Below, piece after piece: positions 42,600-50,706 of a DNA stretch of 51,728 nucleotides. The notes beneath the pieces are model-generated. The model worked only from the letters and a program-made list of their open reading frames with translations, made no database searches and had not been told where the DNA came from. Location of the stretch: the NCBI GenBank assembly GCA_913009735.1, contig CAJVYU010000005.1, positions 1-51,728 of the forward strand, in the 5' to 3' direction. The DNA comes from an uncultured Fidelibacterota bacterium (GTDB lineage Bacteria > Fidelibacterota > Marinisomatia > Marinisomatales > TCS55). Within the stretch, counting starts at the first letter, position 1. The number at the start of each line of letters is the position of its first letter. Made by a program: the position numbers and the translations under genes.

Positions 42600-43406
42600 T
42601 TATGGATTATTATTCAGAAAAATCATGATTGCTTCAAGAGCTGCCCGCCCCAGGCTTCTCGCTTTGTCGGATAGCTTTGTAAAATCAATGCTTTCGCCCC
42701 GCGGATCTACATCAGCAATTTTCAACCCGGGCTTCATGGGGACGGACGGATGGATCAACCCGCGGACCATACCCGAAAAGGGAGCAAGAATTTCAGTTAC
42801 ATTATCAATGGTGCCAAGGCGCTGCTTTTTTTCGACTATATCTCCAAAATGGACAACCCATTTCAATTTTCCCTCATTCGGAGCATAAAGAACCCGCCGG
42901 TTGGATTCACCGCCAATGGGATCAGGCTTCCCGGTATTTTTCATTGATTCGCCTTCATAAATGATTTTACCTAAATAGTGTCCGCGCATGGTCTCAATAA
43001 TGGAATGACAGTTTAAATTGGTAGAAAATCCGGGTCCGAATCCAATAACATAATCAGCCCATCCTCGATAATCTTCATTATAGGATTTAATCATCCTGGC
43101 ATCAACCAAAATGGTTGGAGAAAGTAATTGGATTTTTTCAGGCTCATCATGAAAAATGGGAATAAAATCGGTCTGGGTTCTTTGGTCAAATTGATTTATG
43201 CGGATATGTTTTCCCAAAATTCCTTCAACAGATGTTTCTCCATCGATGATTGCATCGCTGAAGGTGACGGAACGCCGAATAGCCAGCGGCGGATTAATGT
43301 CACTGATTATAATTCTGAATCCGACGTTGTCAAGCGTTACGGCAGCGGCACTGCCGATTTCTCCCGCTCCACGAATCCAGATTAATGTTTGTGGATCAAT
43401 GATCAT
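42600..43406 (-). CDS. yqeB: YqeB/EF2563 family molybdenum hydroxylase maturation protein
   Basis: A 268-residue protein matching the EF2563 family of proteins associated with selenium-dependent molybdenum hydroxylases. The N-terminal Rossmann-like WIRGAGEIGSAAAVTL, VDARMIK, the conserved VIGFGPGFSTNLNCH, ETMRGHYLGKIIYEG and a biotinyl-like C-terminal domain (VVHFGDIVEKKQRLGTID...ILAPFSGMVRGLIHPSVPMKPGLKIADVDPRG) are present. Exact chemistry is not known. It overlaps mocA by 11 bases and xdhC follows 12 bases later. Confidence 0.9.
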   Translation of the reverse strand: MIIDPQTLIWIRGAGEIGSAAAVTLDNVGFRIIISDINPPLAIRRSVTFSDAIIDGETSVEGILGKHIRINQFDQRTQTDFIPIFHDEPEKIQLLSPTILVDARMIKSYNEDYRGWADYVIGFGPGFSTNLNCHSIIETMRGHYLGKIIYEGESMKNTGKPDPIGGESNRRVLYAPNEGKLKWVVHFGDIVEKKQRLGTIDNVTEILAPFSGMVRGLIHPSVPMKPGLKIADVDPRGESIDFTKLSDKARSLGRAALEAIMIFLNNNP

Positions 43407-43980
43407 TTTGTTCAGCGTAATAGATGTCCATATCTAAAATAATTCCGCGATCAAGAACCGGAAAATACGTTACGTCAGGATTATGCGAATTCAATAATTC
43501 CCGTCCGCCGGAATCGCCGGAAATGTGTAACAATTCATTGCGGTAAATTTGTGAAAAAAAAGTTGGGTGTCCAATGACTCCTTTAAAAGTCGGAATTAAA
43601 ATTTTTGGCCATTCTATTTCTAATTTATTTAATATTGTGTCAATAGTTTCTTTTCGAATAAATGGTTTATCGCCCAGGCTAAACCCAAAATAATCACAAT
43701 CTCCCTGCACAGAAACCACCCCTTTTTTTATGGATTCAGATAGCCCATCCTGATACTGATTATTTTTGATGATGATAATTTGTTTTTTGATAGATAATGG
43801 GATTGCTTCAGTCATTATTTTATTGTCGTGTCCTGTGATAAGCAGGATTTCAAAATGATGATTAAGATAGGATTCTATGGTATGTTCAATAACGGTTTTG
43901 TCGTCAATTTTATCTAATAATTTATTGGGCGGGTGCCTTCTGGACAACCCGGCGGCGGGGATAATCATTGATATTTTCAT
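43396..43980 (-). CDS. mocA: Molybdenum cofactor cytidylyltransferase-like protein
   Basis: A 194-residue nucleotidyltransferase with MKISMIIPAAGLSRRHPPNKLLDKIDDKTVIEH at the N-terminus (the GXXXRXXXXK CTP-binding motif LAAGxSxRM-type), FSLGDKPFI for metal binding and IGHPTFFSQIY. The family attaches CMP to molybdopterin to make the dinucleotide form used by xanthine dehydrogenase-type enzymes. ATG 43980 overlaps the yqeC stop (ATGA); the longer frame from 43998 has no better support. Confidence 0.88.
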   Translation of the reverse strand: MKISMIIPAAGLSRRHPPNKLLDKIDDKTVIEHTIESYLNHHFEILLITGHDNKIMTEAIPLSIKKQIIIIKNNQYQDGLSESIKKGVVSVQGDCDYFGFSLGDKPFIRKETIDTILNKLEIEWPKILIPTFKGVIGHPTFFSQIYRNELLHISGDSGGRELLNSHNPDVTYFPVLDRGIILDMDIYYAEQNDH

Positions 43981-44708
43981 GAAATTAGTTCCCACCATAT
44001 ATTTTTTACACTGCCCATAAAAACAGGTGATGATGTGCTTGAAGAAATACTTTCTCCAAGCAATCGGGCTTTTTCAGGATGAGCGTCTGCTTTATTGACA
44101 AAATAAATTTTAGGAATAGAGCCGGGTATTTTTGATAAGTATCCTTTCTGGCTGGTAACCACTTCAGTAATAAGTTCAACATTAATTAACGATGAGTCAT
44201 TTTTAGACCAGAGTGATTTGAAAATATCCGGGCGATGAACTAATCCATCATTCAATTGGGTATCAATCACGTCCGCACCAATCAAAATGAAAACGTGGGA
44301 TGTAAAAGACGGAACACCCGGATCATATTCATTATGGGCTTTTAAAGGCCGGTCCCGGGCGCCATCCGCTTCAAAAACACAGACATCCACACCTGAAAGT
44401 AATGGCTCTAATTCATTGGGTTCAAAACCTTGATATTTGTTTTCGCGAATAATTTCTTTTAATAAATATAATGGATGACGGTCTATGAAAAGATTGTCTA
44501 TTGGAGTTTCCGGTTTTGATAAAACGATAGGAAAAACCGGGGAAGGACCGGCTTTTACTATGGATGTGAGCAAGACCTTACTATATTGTTGTGCTAATTC
44601 ACTTCCCAGTTGATAAAGCATGGCCGTTTTCCCCCCACCTCCGAATAAGGCGATAATTGGTTTTTTTATTGGAGTGGCACCTAAGGACAGAAGAGAGGAA
44701 AAATTCAT
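43977..44708 (-). CDS. yqeC: YqeC family selenium-linked hydroxylase accessory protein
   Basis: A 243-residue P-loop protein. It has the family's ALFGGGGKTAMLYQLGSELA (nucleotide-binding, residues about 22-41), VCVFEADGARDRPLKAHNEYDPGVPS and IYFVNKADAHPEKARLL. TIGR03172-type YqeC proteins accompany selenium-dependent molybdenum hydroxylases and are suspected to act in preparing labile selenium or the cofactor; this is not proven. The frame extends upstream to 44855, but ATG 44708 gives the usual length. It is the first gene of the reverse operon yqeC-mocA-yqeB-xdhC-(truncated hydantoinase). Confidence 0.85.
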   Translation of the reverse strand: MNFSSLLSLGATPIKKPIIALFGGGGKTAMLYQLGSELAQQYSKVLLTSIVKAGPSPVFPIVLSKPETPIDNLFIDRHPLYLLKEIIRENKYQGFEPNELEPLLSGVDVCVFEADGARDRPLKAHNEYDPGVPSFTSHVFILIGADVIDTQLNDGLVHRPDIFKSLWSKNDSSLINVELITEVVTSQKGYLSKIPGSIPKIYFVNKADAHPEKARLLGESISSSTSSPVFMGSVKNIWWELIS

Positions 44709-44823
44709 AGATAAAATTAATAAAGTTTCATGGATTAGTATTTTTAAATATTTTATCTTTTGGATTAAAAAATTCATGCAGATTATCACTACATATTCAA
44801 TAATTTCCCAGAGAGTTTCAATC

Positions 44824-46188
44824 GTGTCACACAAAAAGTATACTTGGACAAGCAATAGGGTTTTTGGTCCAATTTTAGTATCGATTTGTCTTCTAAATTC
44901 GGTATCAACTCAACCCAAAGTGGATTTTCACGGTGGATTTCATTTGGCGCCTCAGTTTCTTACTGCGGGAGATCCATACACCAACACATTGGGTATCGTC
45001 GGGTTTGATACTACTATGATAATCGATAATGAAAGTGTTCTTATGATGCCCTATCGAATCAGGCTCCGGGCCGAAATCACATTCCGGGAGGAGAAAACAC
45101 TCAAAGCTAATATCGGTTTTGTCGCAGCCAAAGGACCGGTTAATATATTACCTTTTAGTCCGGATAATTTGAATCAATTCAGGCCAACCTGGGATATTAT
45201 TAATACAGTTTCTTCAGATAGAAGTACGGCTGGCAGAACGAATATGCCCAATATTGTTTTAGAAAAAGCAAATATTTACTGGAAACCAATTCCCGGAGCA
45301 ACTTCTTATGAGGTTGTGTTAGGCCTTTACGATATTTTTGACCATTTTCCTCTGGATCAATACTTTACGGGATCAGTCGGAATTGCCACAAATAATGCTG
45401 TTGTTTATGAAGACAAAGCATTTGTAGGAACCATCGGTTATAATGGAGACTCTTTCACCCCGACCCTGATTACCGTCACCCCGTCTGTATGGGGGGCGGC
45501 TGGAAGAATGACCAGTAAAATGTTTTCTCTGGAAGTCGGCTGGCATACGTCAGATATCAATAATATCACGACAACGGGGGGACCCACAGAAGGCGTGGGT
45601 TTTAACAGCGCTCACAGTGTTGGAGAAAATGAATACACCGACTATAATGCTGCCTCTTTTCAAGCAGGTTTCTATGCCGCGCCCATGGGCCTCAAAGGCG
45701 GCTACCGTTTTGGATATGGAAAAGTTTGGAACAGCGCTATTAGCCAAGAGCCGGCATCTGCCTGGTTTATCAATATTGACCAGGAAATCACTCCAAATAC
45801 CGGTATCGGCGGCATTATGGCTTACTTCATTTATGATGAAGCTGAGGAAAACCCGGTTAATTATTCTCTCTCAGGGAATAAAGCCAAAATTGGAGCCGGG
45901 ATTACGTATTCACCCAACGGGTTTGGCTTTATTGCAAAAGATTATATGGGATTTGGGTGGGCAAGAATTACATCCCATGAAGCAGAAGGGGGCTTCCTTC
46001 CCGCAAGATTTGCCCCCCGGATTGGCACCCATCTTCCCCGGGAACAAAGAATGGAATTCTTCTGGCGCCATCAGCTTGCTCCGGGGATGGATATTATACC
46101 GGGATGGACAATGATTCAAAATCCGGCGGGAGATGAAAAAGCAAAAGATATCATGATCTTCATGACCAGGCTTGTTTACTTATTCTAG
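44824..46188 (+). CDS. OprB-like carbohydrate-selective porin
   Basis: A 454-residue outer-membrane protein. The GTG start at 44824 opens on a signal peptide (SHKKYTWTSNRVFGPILVSICLLNSVSTQ); ATG 44776 is an alternative. The barrel includes ANIYWKPIPGATSYEVVLGLYDIFDHF, SAWFINIDQEI, and the C-terminal REQRMEFFWRHQLAPGMDIIPGWTMIQNPAGDEKAKDIMIFMTRLVYLF, which resembles the end of OprB-type porins and finishes on Phe. It is divergent from yqeC. Its stop codon lies inside the 75-base inverted-repeat element. The substrate is unknown; the neighbours suggest purines or nucleosides, but the family name suggests sugars. Confidence 0.78.
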   Translation: MSHKKYTWTSNRVFGPILVSICLLNSVSTQPKVDFHGGFHLAPQFLTAGDPYTNTLGIVGFDTTMIIDNESVLMMPYRIRLRAEITFREEKTLKANIGFVAAKGPVNILPFSPDNLNQFRPTWDIINTVSSDRSTAGRTNMPNIVLEKANIYWKPIPGATSYEVVLGLYDIFDHFPLDQYFTGSVGIATNNAVVYEDKAFVGTIGYNGDSFTPTLITVTPSVWGAAGRMTSKMFSLEVGWHTSDINNITTTGGPTEGVGFNSAHSVGENEYTDYNAASFQAGFYAAPMGLKGGYRFGYGKVWNSAISQEPASAWFINIDQEITPNTGIGGIMAYFIYDEAEENPVNYSLSGNKAKIGAGITYSPNGFGFIAKDYMGFGWARITSHEAEGGFLPARFAPRIGTHLPREQRMEFFWRHQLAPGMDIIPGWTMIQNPAGDEKAKDIMIFMTRLVYLF

Positions 46189-46260
46189 TGTCGTGTCAAC
46201 CATGTATTAGCGCAATCGGGTCTTGTTCTTTTTGCACACTACACGCTTAACACGACACTA
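46186..46260. mobile_element. MITE-like 75-base inverted-repeat element at a stop codon
   Basis: TAGTGTCGTGT (46186-46196) and ACACGACACTA (46250-46260) are perfect inverse copies, with the match reaching 13 of 14 if extended. The left copy's first three bases are the TAG stop of the porin gene. The 53 bases inside have no frame. The structure is like a miniature inverted-repeat transposable element; an obvious target duplication was not found. Confidence 0.5.
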
Positions 46261-46317
46261 TTGCGGTTAGCTAACTCTCTATCAGCAAGAATATTAATTG
46301 TATCTATTCTGGAATGG

Positions 46318-46354
46318 AAAAAGGGGATTAGATTATTAGCAGAGTCCCTTTTTT
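46318..46354 (+). terminator. Possible terminator before the adenine deaminase gene
   Basis: AAAAAGGGGA (46318-46327) can pair with TCCCTTTTT (46345-46353) with a long loop, ending in a T-run. It probably ends porin transcription 46 bases before the adenine deaminase ATG. Confidence 0.5.
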
Positions 46355-46400
46355 GATCCTAAATGAATGATGCGTAGATTTGCTGAAATTGGAATAAAAC

Positions 46401-48038
46401 ATGGATAATCAAATCAACATAATGAGTGGAAATATTGTCGATGTCATCCATCGAAGAATTTTCCCCGGTGAAATACATATCCAACATAATTCTATCCTAA
46501 AAATTGTTGAAACCGATTCCATCGAAAAACAATATATACTTCCCGGTTTTATCGATGGGCATATTCATATAGAAAGTTCTATGCTTGTTCCATCTGAATT
46601 CGCTCGAATTGCTTCCGTCCACGGAACGGTCGCAACGGTTTCAGATCCCCATGAAATCGCCAATGTTCTCGGTATTAAAGGTGTGGAGTTTATGATGGAA
46701 AATGCAGCCACCGTCCCATTTAAATTTTATTTTGGTGCGCCGGCCTGCGTTCCTGCGACGCCCTTTGAAACCGCCGGAGCCCGGTTTACAAAACATGATT
46801 TGGAGACCCTATTTCAAAAGAAAGAAATTTTGTATTTATCGGAAATGATGAATGTCCCCGGAGTCTTAAATGCTACGCCAGGCGAATTGGAGAAATTAAA
46901 TCTTGCTCGGAAGTATGGAAAAAAAGTGGACGGTCATTCCCCGGGACTGCGTGGTGAAATGGCAGAAAAATATGTAAAATCCGGTATAACAACCGATCAT
47001 GAATGTGTAACCCTGGAAGAAGCACGGGAAAAAATCAGCTATGGAATGGTGATCCAGATTCGGGAAGGATCCGCAGCAAGAAATTTGGATGATCTAATGC
47101 CTCTGATTGATGAATGTCCAAACCAAGTCATGCTGTGCAGTGATGACAGGCATCCAAACGATTTAGTGGAAAGCCATATCCGGGATATGGTGATCCGGTC
47201 AAAAAATGCCGGATATGATTTGTTTAATATTTTACAGGCCGCCTGTGTGAACCCCGTGGAACATTATGGGCTGGACGTCGGACAATTGAATGAAGGCGAT
47301 CCGGCCGATTTTATCATAGTCGATAATTTGGATGAAATGAATGTTATGGCGACTTTTGTCAACGGGATAAAAATCGCCGAAATGAACCGCCCGCTCCTTT
47401 CTGTACAAACGGTGGAAAAAGTAAATGTGTTTCAAGCATTGAAAAAATCAATCGAAGACTTTTCGGTTCCCGCCGGCGATGGACAGTTGCGGGTTATACA
47501 TGTGATTGACGGACAACTCATCACAAAATCATCTTTAGAAATCCCAAAAATAGAAAATGGGTTTGCCGTACAGAATATTGAACGCGATTTACTGAAGATT
47601 ACAGTGATAAATAGATATAAGAACGAGAAACCGGCCGTGGCTTTTATTCGCAACTTTGGATTAAAAACCGGCGCTATTGCATCATCGGTGGCTCATGATT
47701 CTCATAATGTCGTTGCGGTGGGTGCTAATGATACGGACCTTTGCAAAGCAGTTAATCTGGTAATCAAACATAAGGGCGGTGTTTGCGTTGTGCAGGGAGA
47801 TGATGAAAGAGTTATTCCTTTACCCGTAGCTGGCATCATGACCGATGGAGACGGATACGAAGTGGCAAGGCAATATGCCCAGCTTGATCAACTGGCCAAA
47901 GAAATGGGTTCAACATTGGAGGCGCCGTTTATGACCCTTTCATTTATGGCCCTTTTGGTGATTCCGGATTTGAAGTTAAGCGATCAGGGATTATTTGACG
48001 GGAAACTATTTGAATTTACACCTTTGTTTACCATATAG
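46401..48038 (+). CDS. ade: Adenine deaminase
   Basis: A 545-residue amidohydrolase. Metal-binding DGHIHIESSM (residues about 52-61), DPHEIANVLG, DGHSPGLRG, TTDHE and CSDDRHPND all match bacterial Ade, and the C-terminal region with AVGANDTDLCKAVN and VVQGDDERVIPLPVAGIMTDGDG is typical of the family. It turns adenine into hypoxanthine plus ammonia in the cytoplasm. It sits directly upstream of a molybdenum hydroxylase subunit that would oxidise hypoxanthine, so the two make a short purine-degradation route. Confidence 0.95.
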   Translation: MDNQINIMSGNIVDVIHRRIFPGEIHIQHNSILKIVETDSIEKQYILPGFIDGHIHIESSMLVPSEFARIASVHGTVATVSDPHEIANVLGIKGVEFMMENAATVPFKFYFGAPACVPATPFETAGARFTKHDLETLFQKKEILYLSEMMNVPGVLNATPGELEKLNLARKYGKKVDGHSPGLRGEMAEKYVKSGITTDHECVTLEEAREKISYGMVIQIREGSAARNLDDLMPLIDECPNQVMLCSDDRHPNDLVESHIRDMVIRSKNAGYDLFNILQAACVNPVEHYGLDVGQLNEGDPADFIIVDNLDEMNVMATFVNGIKIAEMNRPLLSVQTVEKVNVFQALKKSIEDFSVPAGDGQLRVIHVIDGQLITKSSLEIPKIENGFAVQNIERDLLKITVINRYKNEKPAVAFIRNFGLKTGAIASSVAHDSHNVVAVGANDTDLCKAVNLVIKHKGGVCVVQGDDERVIPLPVAGIMTDGDGYEVARQYAQLDQLAKEMGSTLEAPFMTLSFMALLVIPDLKLSDQGLFDGKLFEFTPLFTI

Positions 48039-48367
48039 GATTTCCCCTGATTCCAGGATGAAAAGATGGTGATTAGTTATATCCATAGCAAGACTTGAGT
48101 TAGTAGCGAAGCGAAGCGGAGAGACTGACTCAAGAATTGCGGGATGAGTGTAAGAAATCGTTCTTAACTCACATCCGGTTGGCAGATTGTAAGACAAGTC
48201 CGATTGCGGCAGAAACGAAGGAGGGAAGTTCGATTTATATCAGCTGTTAATTACATAGTATGTCGAATAATCTCGACATACTATGCATAATATACTTTAT
48301 ATTATTCTGTGAATTTAATAGAGCTATTTGCCAAGGAATATATTATTGATATAATCCATCGAATAAA
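48039..48367. other. Intergenic region before the molybdenum hydroxylase gene
   Basis: No gene seen over 329 bases. At about 48095-48135 CTTGAGT and ACTCAAG flank GCGAAGCGAAGCG, forming a long hairpin typical of dispersed repeats. A perfect palindrome lies at 48254-48285. The last 80 bases are AT-rich, fitting a promoter. Confidence 0.5.
48254..48285. promoter_or_regulatory. Perfect 13-base-arm palindrome upstream of the hydroxylase gene
   Basis: CATAGTATGTCGA and TCGACATACTATG are perfect inverted repeats around a 6-base centre (ATAATC). The absence of a T-run makes a terminator less likely, and the place 83 bases before the GTG suggests an operator or leader structure. Confidence 0.5.
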
Positions 48368-50635
48368 GTGGATGACTTGAGCATAATCGGACAATCCTTA
48401 TCCAGGCCTGACGCTCCGGAAAAAACCACAGGAAAGACCCGATTTCTAACAGATATCTCTGTTAAAAATATGGTATATGGGGCTCCGGTTTATTCTTCAA
48501 TTCCTTATGGTGAGTTTACCCAAATTGACCTGTTAGATGCTGAAAAAGTAAATGGCTTTATTGATTTTGTTTCTGCAAAAGATATTCCCGCTGAAAATCA
48601 GATTGGCGTCATTATTCAAGATCAACCTTTGTTTGCCCATAAAACGGTTCGATACATTGGTGACAGTATAGGATTGGTTGTGGCAAAAACCCAGGAAGCG
48701 GCCTTGGAAGCTGCGGGCTTGGTAAAAATAAATTATTTAGAAAAAAATCCATATTTGTCTATCGATGAAAGTCGCGATGCTATAGAAAAATTTATCCACG
48801 AAACGAACCTGGCTTGCCACCATCGTGTCCGAAAGGGAGACATCGATTCAGGATTTGATAAAGCAGACCAGATTATTGAAGCCCGGTTCAAAACGCCGTA
48901 TCAGGAACATTATTATTTAGAACCGCAAGCCTGTATAGCTTTTTCTGACGAAGACGGGAGTATCAAAATACTTGGTTCCCTCCAATGCCCGTTTTATGTC
49001 CAAAAGGCAGTGGCAAACGTTTTCGGTTTATCTTACGATAAAGTTCTAGTGGAACAAGCGCCCACCGGTGGAGCGTTCGGTGGAAAAGAAGATATTCCAT
49101 CGGAAGTCTGTGCCCGTGCAGCTGTAGCTGCGAAAAAAATTGGTCAACCGGTGAAGGTTGTTTACAATCGCAGGGATGACGTACAACTCACAAGTAAACG
49201 TCATCCATTTCAAATGCATTATAAAGTGGGTGTGAAAAATGACGGCACACTTATCGCTGCAAAAATTCTTTTGGAAGAAAATGCAGGCGCATACGCAACC
49301 TTATCAACGGTCGTCTCTTATCGATCTGCGGCTCATGCAATGGGGCCATACGTCATTCCCAATATCCATGTGGATTCCAATTCTTACTATACAAATTTAC
49401 CACCGGCGGGAGCCTTTCGGGGATTTGGTTCGCCCCAAGCAGCTTTTGGTCATGAAAGAATGATGGACGTCATTGCGGATAAACTGAACATGGATCCCAT
49501 GGAATTACGGTTAAAAAATATTATCAAACCCGGTTCGCAAACTCAAACAGCGCAAATATTAAATGAAAGCGTAGGTGCGGAAGAAACAATTCGAAAAGCT
49601 GCAAAACTTGCCCAATGGACAAGCTTCGACCCGGATCAATCTGGACGTTTCAAACACGGACTCGGCATGAGTGCAATCCACTATGGAAATTGTTTGGGGG
49701 CAGCCGGTTGGCATATGGACGGGTCTGGCGTTAATATAAAAATTTCAGCATCCGGAGATGTATATGTTGCTTATGGTTTAATAGAAATGGGGCAGGGAGC
49801 CGAGACTACCGTGACACAAATGACGGCAGAAGCTCTTGGTGTTTTACCGGACCGGATAAAAGTACTCCCCACAGATTCAGCGCAAGTTCCCGATAGTGGT
49901 CCCGCTGTTGCCAGCCGGAATGTAGTCATGACCGGGAATGCAATTCGCGATGCATCCCAAAAGCTAATGCCCATTCTTAAAAAATCCGCGTCGCAATTAA
50001 TGGAATGTGACGAATCCAATATTACAATCAAAAATGATAAGGTGACCGATAACCAATCCGGTACTGAAATCGGTTTCCATGAATTATGTGATTTTATGAG
50101 TAAATCAAATATTCCCATGGAATTCACCGGATGGTGGCATACACCCAAATTAGAATATGATGCGGAAACGGGAATTGGTGAGGCCTATTTTTCCTATTCT
50201 TTTGCCACCCATATTGCGAAAGTCCGGGTGGATACATTCACCGGTCAGGTGTTTGTTGATAAAATATTTGCGGCTCATGATGTAGGCAAAGCGATTAACC
50301 CGGCCGGTATCGAAGGGCAGGTGGAAGGAGGCGTTGTGCAAGGAATCGGCTGGGCAACGACTGAAGATTTTAAAATGGATCACGGTGTTGTAACCACGCC
50401 AAATTTATCCACATATTTATTACCAACAGCTTTGGATAGTGCGGAAGTAGAAACGATTATTGTTGAAAAACCTGAACCGGAAGGTCCTTGGGGCGCCAAA
50501 GGGATTGGGGAACCGAGTATCATTCCAACTGCCGGGGCAATTGCGAATGCAGTAAGTTCTGCCCTGGGAATTCAGATGAATGAAATTCCATTAACCCCAG
50601 AGAAAGTGTTAACCCATTTGAATAAAACTGAATAA
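48368..50635 (+). CDS. xdhA: Xanthine dehydrogenase-like molybdopterin-binding subunit
   Basis: A 755-residue protein, the length of E. coli XdhA. The N-terminal a/b hammerhead (GKTRFLTDISVKNMVYGAPVYS) is followed by molybdopterin-binding motifs APTGGAFGGKEDIPSE, GAFRGFGSPQAAFGHERMMD, GLIEMGQGAETTVTQMTAEALG and the C-terminal WGAKGIGEPSIIPTAGA, whose Glu is the catalytic base in the family. The start is GTG at 48368. It would oxidise a purine such as hypoxanthine or xanthine, after Ade. The FAD and iron-sulfur subunits normally needed are not in the window. Selenium dependence is inferred from yqeB/yqeC only. Other aldehyde-oxidase-type substrates are possible. Confidence 0.88.
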   Translation: MDDLSIIGQSLSRPDAPEKTTGKTRFLTDISVKNMVYGAPVYSSIPYGEFTQIDLLDAEKVNGFIDFVSAKDIPAENQIGVIIQDQPLFAHKTVRYIGDSIGLVVAKTQEAALEAAGLVKINYLEKNPYLSIDESRDAIEKFIHETNLACHHRVRKGDIDSGFDKADQIIEARFKTPYQEHYYLEPQACIAFSDEDGSIKILGSLQCPFYVQKAVANVFGLSYDKVLVEQAPTGGAFGGKEDIPSEVCARAAVAAKKIGQPVKVVYNRRDDVQLTSKRHPFQMHYKVGVKNDGTLIAAKILLEENAGAYATLSTVVSYRSAAHAMGPYVIPNIHVDSNSYYTNLPPAGAFRGFGSPQAAFGHERMMDVIADKLNMDPMELRLKNIIKPGSQTQTAQILNESVGAEETIRKAAKLAQWTSFDPDQSGRFKHGLGMSAIHYGNCLGAAGWHMDGSGVNIKISASGDVYVAYGLIEMGQGAETTVTQMTAEALGVLPDRIKVLPTDSAQVPDSGPAVASRNVVMTGNAIRDASQKLMPILKKSASQLMECDESNITIKNDKVTDNQSGTEIGFHELCDFMSKSNIPMEFTGWWHTPKLEYDAETGIGEAYFSYSFATHIAKVRVDTFTGQVFVDKIFAAHDVGKAINPAGIEGQVEGGVVQGIGWATTEDFKMDHGVVTTPNLSTYLLPTALDSAEVETIIVEKPEPEGPWGAKGIGEPSIIPTAGAIANAVSSALGIQMNEIPLTPEKVLTHLNKTE

Positions 50636-50706
50636 ATGTAATAACAAAGTCAGCGCATTGTCCTTGATAATTACACAAGACATGTGTAATATGCAATAAC
50701 AATATA

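Noticed and set aside
44709-44855. Longer N-terminus for yqeC
   Set aside because: The extra 49 residues are hydrophobic and unlike the family; they overlap the porin's upstream region.
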